From positions 11,434,016-11,498,015 of the forward strand of contig NC_052664.1 in the NCBI RefSeq assembly GCF_016802725.1: a stretch of DNA of 64,000 nt, in the 5' to 3' direction. The translations under genes were made by a program, and so were the position numbers. This DNA is from Solenopsis invicta. Taxonomy: Eukaryota > Arthropoda > Insecta > Hymenoptera > Formicidae. Under the pieces are notes generated by a model. That model had not been told where the DNA came from. It searched no databases and saw only the letters and a program-made list of their open reading frames with translations. This document shows positions 10,791-22,150 of this stretch, one piece after another (the first letter of the stretch is position 1; every line of letters begins with the position of its first letter).

Positions 10791-11608
10791 AGGCAGGCGT
10801 TACGTCCGGAGGATTTTGGAGGTCGTGGGAGAGGTGGAGATCACGAAACTTCCGTATTCTGGAAGCTATAGCTCCTCTCGCGGGAGGTAGAGTGAGGATG
10901 GTCTCCCAGGAACCTTACCAGCCATTTTTAACCCTTAACTGCTCGCGCGCCGCCTGACAGACTTCGTATTTGTTTCATGTATATTTTACTGTTTTAGTCC
11001 TCGCTTCTTTACCATGTTCCATTTCCTTACTTCAGTTAACTCGTGATATTTGAATTGCACAGTACTATGAACGTACAGTCACGAAACTAATTGTCCGGAT
11101 ACAAGATTCGGAAGTTGATTTTACACTACGAATTCTTCAAGCATTACAATTCTTTTAGGAAAAATTTGATCGGAAGTGGAAACCCTTGGTAGTGATGCGT
11201 TTCTTTTAAAAATATGCTTTTGATTTGTAACATACAATAAATTTCTAATATCCAGTTAATTAGTTTTGTAACGTAAAATATAAGATTATCTTGTCTACTT
11301 TATATCATTTCGTCACAATTTTACAATCCTTTCGTGCATCTTCAGTAACAGAGACAAAGTGACGAATCGACGCTTTATTGCTATTTTATTTAAATACATC
11401 TTTCAATCTGATTTTGTTGTCAAGAAATCAGTGCATCTTTTTAAACGTGAACCTAAGTATGCTTTTGATGAACACCTTTTGCATCATTGACAAAGGTTTT
11501 CACCTCTAATCGAGTCCCAAAAAATTATAATATTTGATGAATTGTGTTCAATGAAATTAAAATAATTTTCCAATATTCTGTATCTGGACAATTCATGATT
11601 GTAGATAA
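10791..11608. other. Non-coding block
   Basis: GC-rich until about 10960, then AT-rich. The part at about 10802-10868 loosely resembles the motif duplicated at 13011 and 14059 (CGTCCG, then GGATTT.GGAGGT, then CCGTATTCTG), so it may be a third, decayed copy. No gene seen. Confidence 0.35.
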
Positions 11609-12238
11609 TTAGCGGTCAGAGAAAAATGGGGGGAAATCAGGGAAAAGTCAAGGATTTTAAAAAATGGTCAGGGAAAATTGGGAAAAGTCAAGGAATCAAA
11701 AATTATATTAACCTAAGATAAAATTAAATTATTGTAAATCAATTGCACTAAATTGTTAAATTTTGTTGTAAACGATTTGCAGAAAGCCGTTAACAGATAT
11801 ATTTAAAAGGAAAATTATAATACCTTGACTTTTGTAAGGTCAAGATATAGTTTTATATACTTTAACGATGTTTCACAAATTATTCATCACAGTGAGATTA
11901 GAAGAAAATTATACAAAATATTTACAAAGTGCTTCAGTAAGCATTTTTTTTAACGCGAACAGATTTGTTTACGAGAGATGTTTATTCTTCGTTTTATCCT
12001 ACAAATACTGTTGGAAATTATGTAGTGTCAAAATAACAAATTCTATTTTGTATTCTCATGTTTCATATATTTAAAAAAGTTTTGTTTCTAATTAATATAA
12101 AATTTTAATACTTTAACATTATATATTTTAAATTTTCTTTGTTTTTATCGAGTGCTTCTTTTTAGCTTCAGTTTGGGAATTTTTCTAAAAACCGAGAAAA
12201 ATCAGAGAACATTTTTTTCTTCTCTTTCTAACAAACCT
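11609..12238 (+). mobile_element. 630-bp interspersed repeat family B, copy 1
   Basis: A dispersed repeat that begins TTAGCGGTCAG and carries GTCAGGGAAAA-type and GTCAAGGAAT motifs near its left end. Its middle has CAGAAAGCC, then GTCAAGATATAGTTTTATA, then TTAACGATGTT.CACA. It ends with a gaaaaatcagagaa-like tract and TCTAACAA. The order is the same at 46459-47102, and the 3' half recurs at 22151-22490. No intact protein is encoded; the 68-codon frame at 11868-12074 is not conserved between copies. The class of element is unknown to me. Confidence 0.75.
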
Positions 12239-12521
12239 ATAATTATTCGCAATAATTTTGTACGTGGAAATATAAAAGTTATTCGAAAAGTAATACGATA
12301 ATTAATCTTTCGATGCATTTACTCTTTATGAAAATAAACGATTATGCGTCAGAGCCGAGAAATAATCCAATAGATGTTTATATGTTACAAGTTGTTTTCG
12401 CCTCACTCAATTTTTTAAGCAATCAAGTTCAAGAAGCTTCTCTCGCTCTTTTTCTTGACCTTTGAGATTCTGAGTTATATCGCGGTTATTTACGGCATGC
12501 GATAAATAACGCGATAGAGAA
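12239..12521. other. AT-rich unique sequence
   Basis: No gene seen; it leads into the GA microsatellite and CpG island that follow. Confidence 0.35.
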
Positions 12522-12545
12522 AGAGAGAGAGAGAGAGAGAGAGAG
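12522..12545. repeat. (GA)n microsatellite
   Basis: A 24-bp GA tract at the upstream edge of a CpG-rich region (about 12550-13330). GAGA-type tracts commonly sit at insect promoters, so a regulatory role is possible but not shown. Confidence 0.85.
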
Positions 12546-12699
12546 CACTCGTAATCCGCTCGAAGCATAGCGTTGCACGCTGCGATGGTTTTTCGGTAGG
12601 TGTTGGCCGGGAAAAAGCTGAGGACAGAACCGGAGCGCTATCTTGAGACCCCCATCTCTCGAATGCGGCATAAAAATTGCGTTGTCCTTCGCCCGAAGT

Positions 12700-12726
12700 C
12701 GCGCTCGCTCGCGCTCGCTCGCGCTC
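12700..12726. repeat. Short GC-rich tandem repeat
   Basis: The 10-mer GCGCTCGCTC is repeated about 2.7 times within the CpG island. Confidence 0.8.
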
Positions 12727-12799
12727 CTCGCCGCCGCGCAACACCGGAGCCGTCCAATATATTTCTCGTAACCGTGTTTAGCATAAGAGACACGAGAGA

Positions 12800-12923
12800 C
12801 TGTCGCACGTCGCGCAGCCGCCGTACCGGTATTCGCGAAAAATTCGTTGAAAATTTCATCGGCGTCGCTACGGCGCCATTCGTTGCAACGGGCGCCGTCG
12901 TCGTTGCTGCTGCAGTGCCGGGG
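12800..12923 (+). CDS. Possible first or early exon ending at a GTGAGT donor (weak)
   Basis: An open frame here ends at CCGGG|GTGAGT, a good 5' splice site, around 12919-12927. The last 25 codons show the purine-N-pyrimidine bias of coding DNA and translate to ...ENFIGVATAPFVATGA then VVVAAAVPG. The surrounding 12550-13330 is CpG-rich with a GA tract upstream, as expected near a promoter. I do not recognise the protein, no start codon is convincing, and CpG-rich DNA often gives coding-like frames by chance. It could equally be a non-coding first exon or nothing. Confidence 0.15.
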
Positions 12924-12995
12924 TGAGTCACAGCTGCAGTCCCCGACTGCACTGCACTACTCCGGGGGCGACTCGGCGATATAGCGCGCACGAAC

Positions 12996-13042
12996 GCGAA
13001 CGAAACGTTTCGTCCGTGGGGGATTTAGGAGGTTTATGTCGC
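12996..13042 (+). repeat. Duplicated 47-bp motif, copy 1
   Basis: This segment matches 14044-14090 with a single mismatch. The shared core at 13011-13042 (CGTCCGTGGGGGATTTAGG and onward to ATGTCGC) is identical for 32 bp. Looser similarity continues downstream (GAGAGAAGATC, then CGTATTCTGCCTTCC against CGTTCTTCCTTCTGG), so the duplicated unit is probably 150-200 bp. Confidence 0.85.
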
Positions 13043-13140
13043 TGAGAGAAGATCGCGCGGAACTCTCCCGTATTCTGCCTTCCAGAATCTCCCTCGCTTA
13101 TCCGCTACAGTCTGCCCGGCGGACCTGCCTGCTACGGAGA

Positions 13141-13165
13141 GGGGGAGGGGGGGGCGGGGTGAGGG
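13141..13165 (+). other. G-quadruplex-capable G tract
   Basis: Runs of 5, 8, 4 and 3 guanines separated by single to triple nucleotides (GGGGGA, then GGGGGGGGC, GGGGTGA, GGG). This satisfies the usual G-quadruplex pattern on the plus strand and lies in a CpG island. Confidence 0.75.
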
Positions 13166-14043
13166 TGCCGCAGTTATCTATTTTTAATGGCGCGTAATAA
13201 CATCGAGAGAAAACGTAGCTGCATTATCTGTAAATTACGGCGAACTTTCGGCCTGCCAATAATTCCTTCCCCCCCCGGTGGTCTGACAAACGCGCGGGGC
13301 TCCCTTAGCTCCTAAATGCTCGCGCTGTCCCTTTTCAGTATACATTTATGCGCGAGTTAACTTGGAATTTTAAAATGGTCGATTAAAATGCGCGACAGTA
13401 ATAAATGCATTTAAATGAAAGAATTATACGAGTGATGCGGAGTGATCGTAAAATGGTATGACAACACATGTATTATCTAACATGGACATAATTCATATAA
13501 ATATGGTAATACTTGCATTTTATTACTAATGCCTTCTGCTCTTATTTACTTATGTTGTGTATTTCATCATATTCTCAGCGCTTCTTTCAAACTATAATGA
13601 AAACGTCATTTATTCATACGTGCAATATTGTTAAAAAAAAAAAAAAAATTTGGGAATCGGTATAGAGGGCTCCTTTATGGTGGACGGAGACGCGCAGTTA
13701 TTTCGGGCACGTAGCAGACTTGAAATTTATTTTGCTACATTCTTCAAATTATATTCCGTCTTGCCGTGAACAGAGAGTGCGCGCGATCGTAAAACTCCGA
13801 AGTGTTATCGCGGTGACGAAAGCGCTCCTTCTTTCTCTCGCAGCGGGGTCCTAGTAACACTCTGTGTAGAAAAAAAAAAAATAACTATATGTTTTACTGC
13901 CCCGCGAGACACGCGTGTACCTACCGGGTGTACCGCTTGTAAACTTGATTCTTCGCGGCGTCTTTGTACCGTGGGTGCATTGTTATCGGGCAGGGGCATA
14001 GATTACAGTCCCGACTGTACCTCTCTGCTCTATGATATAACGT
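13166..14043. other. Non-coding spacer between the duplicated motifs
   Basis: CpG-rich until about 13340, then AT-rich with an A16-type run near 13634-13649. No gene seen. Confidence 0.4.
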
Positions 14044-14172
14044 GCGAACGAAACGCTTCGTCCGTGGGGGATTTAGGAGGTTTATGTCGCCCGGAGAAAG
14101 ATCTATTGGGAAGTTATGTCGCCCAGAGAAGATCTATTAGAAGGTTATGTCGCCTAGAGAGGATCCTCCGCG
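14044..14172 (+). repeat. Duplicated motif, copy 2, with 31-bp triplication
   Basis: After the 47-bp shared core, a unit of about 31-32 bp (TTATGTCGCC.GAGA.GATC) occurs three times, starting at 14082, 14114 and 14145. Copy 1 at 12996 has only one such unit. The triplication therefore arose after the duplication, or copy 1 lost units. Confidence 0.85.
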
Positions 14173-14455
14173 TTCTTCCTTCTGGAAACTCGCTCTTATC
14201 TGCTGGCGTGAGGAGGTGAAGAAGAAGCGCAGCGAGGTGAATAGCGGGGGACATGTTTTTATTGTAATGATGTCGGTGTAACAGTGTGTGTAGCACACTC
14301 ACTTTATGGCGAGAAGAGGATAGGAATTGACAATAAGAATAAGCCCTAATAGATTTTGAGGCCATATCTCGAAAGCTTTGAGCCAACAGTTGAGCATGTT
14401 CTTCAACAAAATACTGAAAATTTGAATATTTGTCTCTCAATATTCGTTTGTAAGG

Positions 14456-14945
14456 AGATTTAGATATATATCGAGGATTTTGAAAGGTTCGATATTGAGA
14501 TATAAAATTTGATGTCGTAAAAGTAATATGTAACATTCAGGCGCCAACGGACTAAAGGATTAAAGTCAGATTTTAAATTTTGAAATAACTTCACGCGTAA
14601 CAGATATCACATCGAAGCTTTGCAGAATCAATCTGGCCGTAGTGCCAACTCTCAAATCTACAGTTTTCGTTAAACAGTATGTATTTGAAAAATAATTTAA
14701 TGTACCTTTTTACGTAATTTATTTTATTTATTTTTTTTTAATAAATAAATTTAAGAAATATGATTTTAAAATCATAAAGCAAATTAAGAAAAATAAATAA
14801 ATATTGAGGAAAATGAGATATCACTCGAACAGTAAAGAAAAAAAAACCTTCAATCCTTTGATTTGAATGTTACATGTTACTTTTACATCAAATTTTATTT
14901 TAATATTGAACTTTCCAAAATCCTCGAGATACATATTTGGGTCTT
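14456..14945. mobile_element. Large inverted-repeat element
   Basis: Arms of about 100-115 bp (14456-14570 and 14847-14945) are reverse complements: TCGAGGATTTTGAAAGGTTC on the left against TCGAGGATTTTGGAAAGTTC read on the other strand, then AAATTTGATGT, AAAAGTAA.ATGTAACATTC and AAAGGATT.AA. About 275 bp separate the arms. It is a fold-back or MITE-like structure. A minus-strand frame of 140 codons (14114-14536) overlaps the left arm but has no domain I recognise. Confidence 0.75.
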
Positions 14946-16060
14946 GCTAGATATTTTACTGAGATCGGTCTCTCTGTAACAAGTCGGCAACTTTCGCTAA
15001 TAATTAATCTAATAATTAGTCTTTCGAATTCTTTTCCGCAATGATATCGACATTAATATTACGTTTATAAGAGAAATTCTGGCGTCCTTCCTAATCCACA
15101 CTTTGCATGGTGATGAAACGTGGCAGACCGAGTCTAATTATAATAACGTTTAACGAAACGAGAGCATGCGGCTGCCTTTAATCCTAAATGACTCTTTATC
15201 CCTTTTGAGCGTACACGTGTTTCGTGCCAGTTTCGAGAGCTGTGCGCGCCGATCTACCGGGTGTGCTTGGTGCGTATGCCGATTCGATCGCGCGCGACAA
15301 ATAGAACGAAGTGACGCGCGACCGGTGCTCGTCAGACCGACGAAAGGTGAGATCGAGAGTGTGTACATTAATCAATTGCCTGGTGATAATTACAGTAATT
15401 GGAGCGACAATTACCGTTGAACGGACGATAACACAATTCGTCCACAATAACGCACCCGTCGCTGTCGGTCGGTCACAACTATTTGTTGGTGGAGAGTTTC
15501 CCTTTCCGTCTCGCCTATTGTCCCCGTAGTCAGAGTCAGAGTTACGTCTCCAATTATTATCTCCCTCGTCGCGGCGCGTAATCCGTTAAATTGCGGCCGG
15601 CCGTTCGCGCGCCGCGCGCCAGCGCAACGGTGCAAATTGCTCGCGTATTTGTTCGTCTAGCCAGTTGAGAACGTACGGCTGCAGTCCGTGCATTTGAAGG
15701 ACGCGACGCAGAAACAGTCGCATAACGCTCTTATTCGCGATCTTTGTGAAAATCGTCACAATTGCCGAAAATAGAAATCGCGCGGAAATAATGGTTTCTC
15801 TAAATATTTTCTAAAATCTTATTTACTTATTTATTTGAAAGAACTGGGGAAAAATGATTTTTTTTTTTTTTTATAATAATATTACTAGTAAGAGAGACTG
15901 TTCATTACTTATTGCATTAAAAACGCGAAAAAAAGAGATTGCAAAAAATAATATTAATTTTTCTAAAGATTAATAATTGATTAATTAAAAGTTATTTTTA
16001 TACACGGTGATGCTTCCAATCCTTCGTGGAACAATTTAAAATAATCGAGAGACCGGATCA
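14946..16060. other. Mixed non-coding block
   Basis: CpG-rich at 15150-15660 and AT-rich elsewhere, with a T run near 15859-15872. Several overlapping frames on both strands at 15150-15635 show no domain. No gene called. Confidence 0.4.
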
Positions 16061-17912
16061 AATATCACCAGACGAGATAGAAAGGAAAAATATATTGGTC
16101 TCCTCAAGAGCGCCGACGATTATTTTGTCAATATCTCGCGCGATCGTAAATTTAGCAGTAGCCACGATGGCCCGCATTGTGGTCGGATGCCACAGCTCGA
16201 AATAGTGAAAGTTTCCGAGCGTCGAAGTGGTATACGATCGCCAGCAGCCGGGTCCTTCCACTAAGGTAATGGATTATGCAAGCGTGTCGATAAATTTTTA
16301 TTTCCTACGAATGTAGGAAAGAGAACACAGGCGCGCGGGGACGGGATGAAAAATCGCTCGGGCTTGAGGGTGTAATCCGTGTAACTCGTCGTTGCACGTC
16401 GAGCGATATACGTGTAAATCGAGCGGGCAAAATGCACGGTAACGGCCCCGGAGCCACCGCATTTTCCGGAAACTTTTAATCAACAGCGTTGTAACGGGGA
16501 ACTTCGCAGACTGTTTATGAAACCGTTGAACTGAGATACTCCGAGGCACATCAGATGTACAATGGACCGGCGAGCCCGAGATTAGACTTTGATTTTCAGC
16601 AGCGCCGCGCAATCTAATTTTCGCAACTTTGCAAATTCGAAAGAACCTGCAGTCATTGAATTGGAGCCGGGCGGGTAGGCGGTTTTCGGGCAAAGCTGGT
16701 ATAATTAAATTATTACGTAATACTATTTTGCAATTTCTGCGATTTCTTTTTCATGCGCAAATGATTAAAGGACATCGCGAATATGGGCGTCGTGTATTTG
16801 CAGAAACGAAACGGATATATCATTTCGAGAAAAGGAACAATCGCGATTGCCGATTGGCCTGATCATATTCTCTTTTGAAATGAGCCATTCAATGGCGATA
16901 TACTGGTTTCGAGGGAGACGCGAGGTCGCCGAAAGTGCGGCGTGCTTCCACGAACACCCTGTATTACCGCAGACGTCGTGGACCCGTGAGTGTAAACCGG
17001 TCCCGGGGCTCTCTCGGAGTCGTCGACTCGTGACCTTCGAAGCATTAAGCAGCGGCGAATACTGCCATGCAGTTACCATGCAATATCGTGCTGCCCCCTC
17101 GTACACTGCTCACGAATTCGTCGTCTCTCGGTCTATTTCCAACAACGACATCGGGATCGATTTCCTTGCCGTCGACGTGGCGGCTATACAGGATAGAAAC
17201 GAATAACACCGATAAACTTTCGAGGATGATAAAGGGATGCGAAATGACGATTTCGAGATAAGAAACCTAATGTACGGAAACGCTTCCTTTGTGCCGAGAG
17301 TCCGTTGAAGTATGACAGGGGGAGAGAATGCAATAAATACACTACTTTTTTTATCAACTCGGCGTTTATCGGTGGATTTTCGATGTATAGAGGCTGAATA
17401 GGGGACCAGAAGACGCTTTGCTTTTGAAAGTAATCGCTCGAAGCGGCGACCGTTAGCTTCAATGTATAAAATTATCGTCTATCATAACACTTTATCGGCG
17501 TTATTCGGTTTTATTCTGTACAATTGAATGACATCATGCTTCGCATCGCGATGTTAACGTTGTACAAAGTGTGATTCCGTGATTAACGTGATTCACCGTG
17601 GCGATACGTAACTGCGTTAGGGAAAAAAGCGAGGTCTCTTCCGTCGTAGGAGGTTTAATGAGACAAACAGTCTGATTAGCACTTTTTCCTGCGGGCGTGG
17701 CAATTTGCTGCCTCGTACATGCGCAGCTTTGCTTGTCATCGTACATTCAGTGTGCGTAATAAAACAACCAAGACTTACTGGCAAACGCCTAATAGGTTTA
17801 TTAATTCTGAAGCATACTCTCAAACGAATGAACGAACATAGATTCGCTTATCTTTTATCTTGAATCTACCGCTGCTAGCGACAACGAATAGTGTAATATC
17901 ACTCGACGCGTA
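16061..17912. other. Unique block with weak coding-like frames
   Basis: GC-balanced sequence. Minus-strand 16061-16261 (67 codons) and plus-strand 16850-17206 (119 codons) have natural-looking amino-acid composition, but I recognise no domain and the splice context is unremarkable. I leave them uncalled. No repeats of note. Confidence 0.35.
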
Positions 17913-18045
17913 CACACGGTGTCATTGATGCATATCCATCTGAAATTAGTAATGTTCTCATTTTGATGTGTGATACATTGCGCGCGCTACAGAAAATCCG
18001 GAACGCAGCTAACTTCAGATGGATAGGCATTAATGATGCCGTGTG
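17913..18045. mobile_element. MITE-like element with 37-bp inverted ends
   Basis: The terminal arms 17913-17949 and 18009-18045 are reverse complements at about 31 of 37 positions (CACACGGTGTCATTGATGC against CACACGGCATCATTAATGC, then TATCCATCTGAA). The 59-bp interior is unpaired. There is no coding capacity. The structure fits a very short non-autonomous DNA transposon; target-site duplications are not clear. Confidence 0.7.
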
Positions 18046-18394
18046 GTTTTTTTTCTCTTCAACTGAGTATTTCAATCTTAATAATTTTTTCATACGAACT
18101 AAAAACGCTCGGTTATTTGATTCCTAACTGGTCGCTTTTTTCACTTGGATTGAATCTCTCAACCGGAAAGAGTCGACGGTTTCATTTTCATTTATTCGGT
18201 TATTTGCTCTTGTTGGAAGGATCTGTTATGTTAACCAATGTAAATGCATATCACTGACGCGTTTGCGATTCGTAACATACGGGATAACACACTCGCTAAA
18301 ACGGAAATTTGATATTGCCTTTTGTTACCTTTAACTGGTCTACCGAATCAAGTATGCTTATATAATTGAGATTCTATTTAATTTTTTATATTTA
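18046..18394. other. Unique AT-leaning sequence
   Basis: No gene or repeat seen up to the dispersed motif at 18395. Confidence 0.35.
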
Positions 18395-18424
18395 CGACTG
18401 AACAAGATCAAGTATGGTTGAAAC
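18395..18424 (+). repeat. Dispersed motif, copy 2
   Basis: 27 of 30 positions are identical to 4581-4610, with similar flanks (TTTTTTATATTTA before, GATTTTGATAAATTT after). This marks it as a fragment of the same interspersed repeat. Confidence 0.6.
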
Positions 18425-18802
18425 CTGTGTGATTTTGATAAATTTTGGTTTAAAATGTAATTAAGATTTTAAATTAATGTTGAATTAAACGCTGATATTT
18501 ATCGAATTTTTTAAATATTTTCATGTTTGTTTCACGTTTAGTAAGTATATTTATATTACATGCGTGTTACGCGAAAGAAACGTTTGCGCGTTTAAGAATC
18601 TAAGAGAGAATGGTATCCCGAAAGAACGAATTAATGAGCCATCTTCCCGTCATGATCGTCGTTTGATCTGTACGAAACGAGCCTGCGCCGGCGTGTTAAA
18701 ACAGCGAAGAAGAAACTCCGTGAGAGTTCTGCGGGGCGCAGTCTTTGCGATTAATGGGGGCAGCCGACGCTGCTCTCCGAGACGGTGGCGAACGTGGAAA
18801 AG

Positions 18803-18829
18803 TACGCCGTATACGCCGTATACGCCGTA
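18803..18829 (+). repeat. (TACGCCGTA)3 tandem repeat
   Basis: Three perfect copies of a 9-mer that is itself nearly palindromic, followed by a partial copy. In two frames it encodes repeated Tyr-Ala-Val or Arg-Arg-Ile, but no real protein is evident. Confidence 0.85.
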
Positions 18830-19872
18830 CACGCTCTCGTCTCGGGAGAGAAGGGACTTTTTTTCGCGGCGGACTTCGGCGGCCGGGGCCGAGCTGGACC
18901 CCGGACCCCGGGCCCCGGGCAGGAACGAGACGGATATTTTTCGCGATGGCCATCGCCGGTCTCTCGCGCGCGCTGCTCGGCCCGGTGGGAGGACCGGTTT
19001 CACAGTGGCTTAAATCCTGTTATATACCCGCGCTGTCGTAAGCCGTGCAACAACGCTTTCACGGACGAATAGCGACGACGACGGCGATGGTGACGCTGGC
19101 GGCCGTGTACGGCCACGCTGTTGTTTTCCCCTCCGTCTTTCTATGTCCCCTTCACGATTTTTATTTTCTCTCCGTTCCCTCTTTCTCTTTTCTTTGTTTT
19201 TTTTTTTTTTCCTCCACCCGGCCTTCCTCGGTTTCCTTCAGCGCTGCGCGCTGCGAACGGCGCGAGTTGGTGAGGACGTTGCCGTCGTCAGCGCCATCGC
19301 AGACGTTTATATCGGCGCGTCGTAAAGACGTCGGAAGGAAAGCGCAATCGGTCGAGAGTATGGAACAATTTCTCTTGCCGTCGATAACGACCTATTGTAC
19401 ATTTTTAGATCCGAAGCTTCGAAGAAGAGGCGAGAGCGAGCGGTTTCACGATTGGCATGCGTTGCACGTCAAATCTTTGTTGACTCGTTCCTCCCCCCCC
19501 CCCTCCTCCCTCTTCCTTCTTCAAGCGTGCGCAAAGAAGGCAAAATCTTTGCCTCGGAAATTATGAATCCGAGAAAATTTATTGAATCGTGCGCACGATT
19601 GAGTCGTATCAGCTGAACTTTACGTTTGATTAGTAGGCAAGTGATCTGTAATCCGCCCCTCATTAGCGATCGTATCAAATGATCGTTAACATATTTCCGG
19701 GGATTTTAAGACTTGGGCGAATTTTTAATTTTGAATTTCACCCCACGAATTCGGACACGTAGAAAAAAAAGTGTACAACGTTTCTGGCCAAACAATTGTG
19801 AAATCATATTCTGGAATGTCGGAAGAGTGTATCGGAATTTTTTCAGAGTTTTCATAGTCCAAAAACTCTGTC

Positions 19873-19895
19873 AAAAAAAAAAAAAAAAAAAAAAA
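19873..19895 (+). repeat. A23 homopolymer
   Basis: An uninterrupted run of 23 adenines. It could be the tail of a retroposon, but no element body or flanking direct repeat is clear. Confidence 0.9.
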
Positions 19896-20737
19896 CACTA
19901 TTGCGCACGAGTGACCCGGCTGGAAAGCAGCGAAAAAAAGCGTTGGAGCGCAGAAGGTTAATCTCATATCACATTAACGTCTATTAATTGCCAAATTGAG
20001 ATTGAATTGTCATGTAACGACCCGTAGATCGAACTTTGGGAATTGAAACTTCTCGAGTTCTACTCGCCGGCGCGAGTACGTACGCGAGCGTTATAACGTG
20101 ATGCTATTATTCTAACGATATCTCTCGACGCGACGGTACGTGCAACATATCCGAGCGGATCGCCTGAAAATTTCGTCGTTGCGCTCCCTTAAATGCTCCC
20201 CGGCGGCGTTCCAGCGGGGTTTAACTGCGATCGTTTGCTTCCGAAAATACCTCGTTTACGGCGGACAAAACGTCGACTGTAAATCTCTCTGACGCTGGAA
20301 AATTCAACGGCAAAGTAAGTAAGGCGAATCGCGTTGAACTTCCCGGTGCGATCTCGTTTCCGTTCGCGACGCGCGGGGATCGGAGGTGGTTTTCGACTTC
20401 GGTGGCCCTTTTCGAGTAATTGAAGATCGAGCGGTGTTCCGCTGAGCGGTTCCGAAGGTACCGCGACGTACAAAATAACGAAACGTGAATTTCATTATTG
20501 AAAGCTACCGAATGACATGACGCTGCTTACGGTCGCAACTGAGTCGCAGAGTCTTTTAATTATCACGTTCGTTCGATCTTGTAGCTACTTTAATCTGCGA
20601 TTGGAATTCAAGCTTTACGTTACGCAAGCCGCACGTGATGTTTTCTCGCGCATATTCAACGACGGAGGCTGCCTTAGGTGCAGAAACGATGGGATGAGCG
20701 GTGGGTTCAAAAGTGGGAAGGATTAAGAGCGAGCTAC

Positions 20738-20782
20738 GGAGAGAGACAAAGAGCGAGAGAAAGAGAGAGAGAAGAGAGAGAG
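20738..20782 (+). repeat. (GA)n-rich microsatellite
   Basis: An interrupted GA/GAA tract of about 45 bp. Confidence 0.85.
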
Positions 20783-22150
20783 CCACGTAGGGGCCGAGGT
20801 CGTCGCAGTGTAGGCGGAGGTTAATGGGTTTCGAGGACAGCGGCATGTTACAACGTGAGAGATCTCGCGTCTCCGTCCGTTAAGAATGACGGAGGCATGC
20901 AGCCTTTGTCGAGCTCGAGTATTCGCGGAACACGAGGCAGAAGGTTTCTTTCCGCGGTGTGACGTCGAGCGTTGAATTTAAATGGTCGTCTACGGAATAC
21001 GGAGCGTGTTCCGGCTTTTTCAACGCGAAATAACGAGGCGCGTTGATACTTGTCGGCGCGCCGCGATTCCGAAATTACAGTGGCAGCGCGGCGCACCGTG
21101 TACAGTGTAGTCGCGCTTCCTTCCAATATTACACGTCGAAAAATCGTGTCGCGATGAAATCCCCAGGAATATATTTCACATCGCGGCGAGCACCGTGGCG
21201 TCGCACCGGTGGCCGACGGTAAACAACAACTGCGCAATGTGCGCAGTAGAACGATCGGAAAACGAAAGTTCGCGTGCGCTAGAGATACCGGCGCTTGCAG
21301 GCCCTCCCAATTTTAGAGAGGTTGCCGACCCGGCTGTGTTTCCAAATCGGTTTTCGGCACCGCCCTGGGAACGCTCGGACGGTCGCGGGAGAGCGGAAAT
21401 ATTGTCCGTAGGAAGTAGGCCATGGCGGGGAATTAAAAGAACTACCTTGCCGGTAGTTTCCGCTTGGCTGGAGAACGACGTTTCCGCTGTGTCGTGACTA
21501 ATTGCGCCAATAATGCGCGAGCATTTTCAGATGTCGGAAACGAATCGTTCGGGCATTTTTTCGTGGCCTTGGCTATCTTGCAATCGATTACGTCAGAGGC
21601 CTGATTGGCATTTATATTTGCCATTTCGAAAATGAAATGGTCAATAAAGATCAGTAATAACGAGTCATACATTTCGGTGGGTGGTAGATGATGAGTGTAA
21701 TTTGATATGTGGCAAGAGATTTTAGATGTCCTTCGCAATATTTCTCTTTATGATCAAGGAAAGGAGTACTGTAATGAGAAGTAGCTGAACTTTCCATTAA
21801 GCATTTTTATAAGCGGGATCGTTTTTGTTTCTCAAAATGAAGGAGGTATGATATGTCGCTTTTTCTACTCGACGGTTCGTATATCAGCAACGTTGTCGCA
21901 CTGAAACGTTAATTGTATTTCTTATGCATCTTTTATACCGCGTGCGGTTTGTGAGTCATAAATGTGACCTAACCAAAATACAATAGTTCCAAGAAGTTAT
22001 CTTTGTTACGTAAAGATATTTATTTCATAATTCTTGTTTGTCTCTCCTTTAATGGTAGGCGAACAATTTTACAAAATTGGATCCGTTGTAATATCTTTCT
22101 GGTGAGCTATCTGAGCGATTCTTGCTCCTAGATTTGCCAATATAAATAAT

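Larger units (their letters stand above)
18425..22150. other. Mixed block, mostly CpG-rich
   Basis: No gene I can support. Contents: a 9-bp tandem repeat (18803-18829), self-complementary GC-rich sequence at about 18890-18921, a pyrimidine-rich tract at about 19130-19220, a C run near 19490, an A23 run at 19873-19895, a GA tract at 20738-20782, and CpG-rich sequence at 20150-21480. Frames such as 19045-19566 (+) translate to Ser/Phe-rich low-complexity sequence. Confidence 0.4.

Noticed and set aside
16061..16261. 67-codon minus-strand frame with coding-like codon bias
   Set aside because: Composition looks natural but there is no family match and no strong splice sites; CpG-rich DNA often gives this pattern.
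19045..19566. 173-codon plus-strand frame with a Phe/Ser-rich stretch
   Set aside because: The hydrophobic part comes from a pyrimidine-rich tract, not from a convincing membrane protein.
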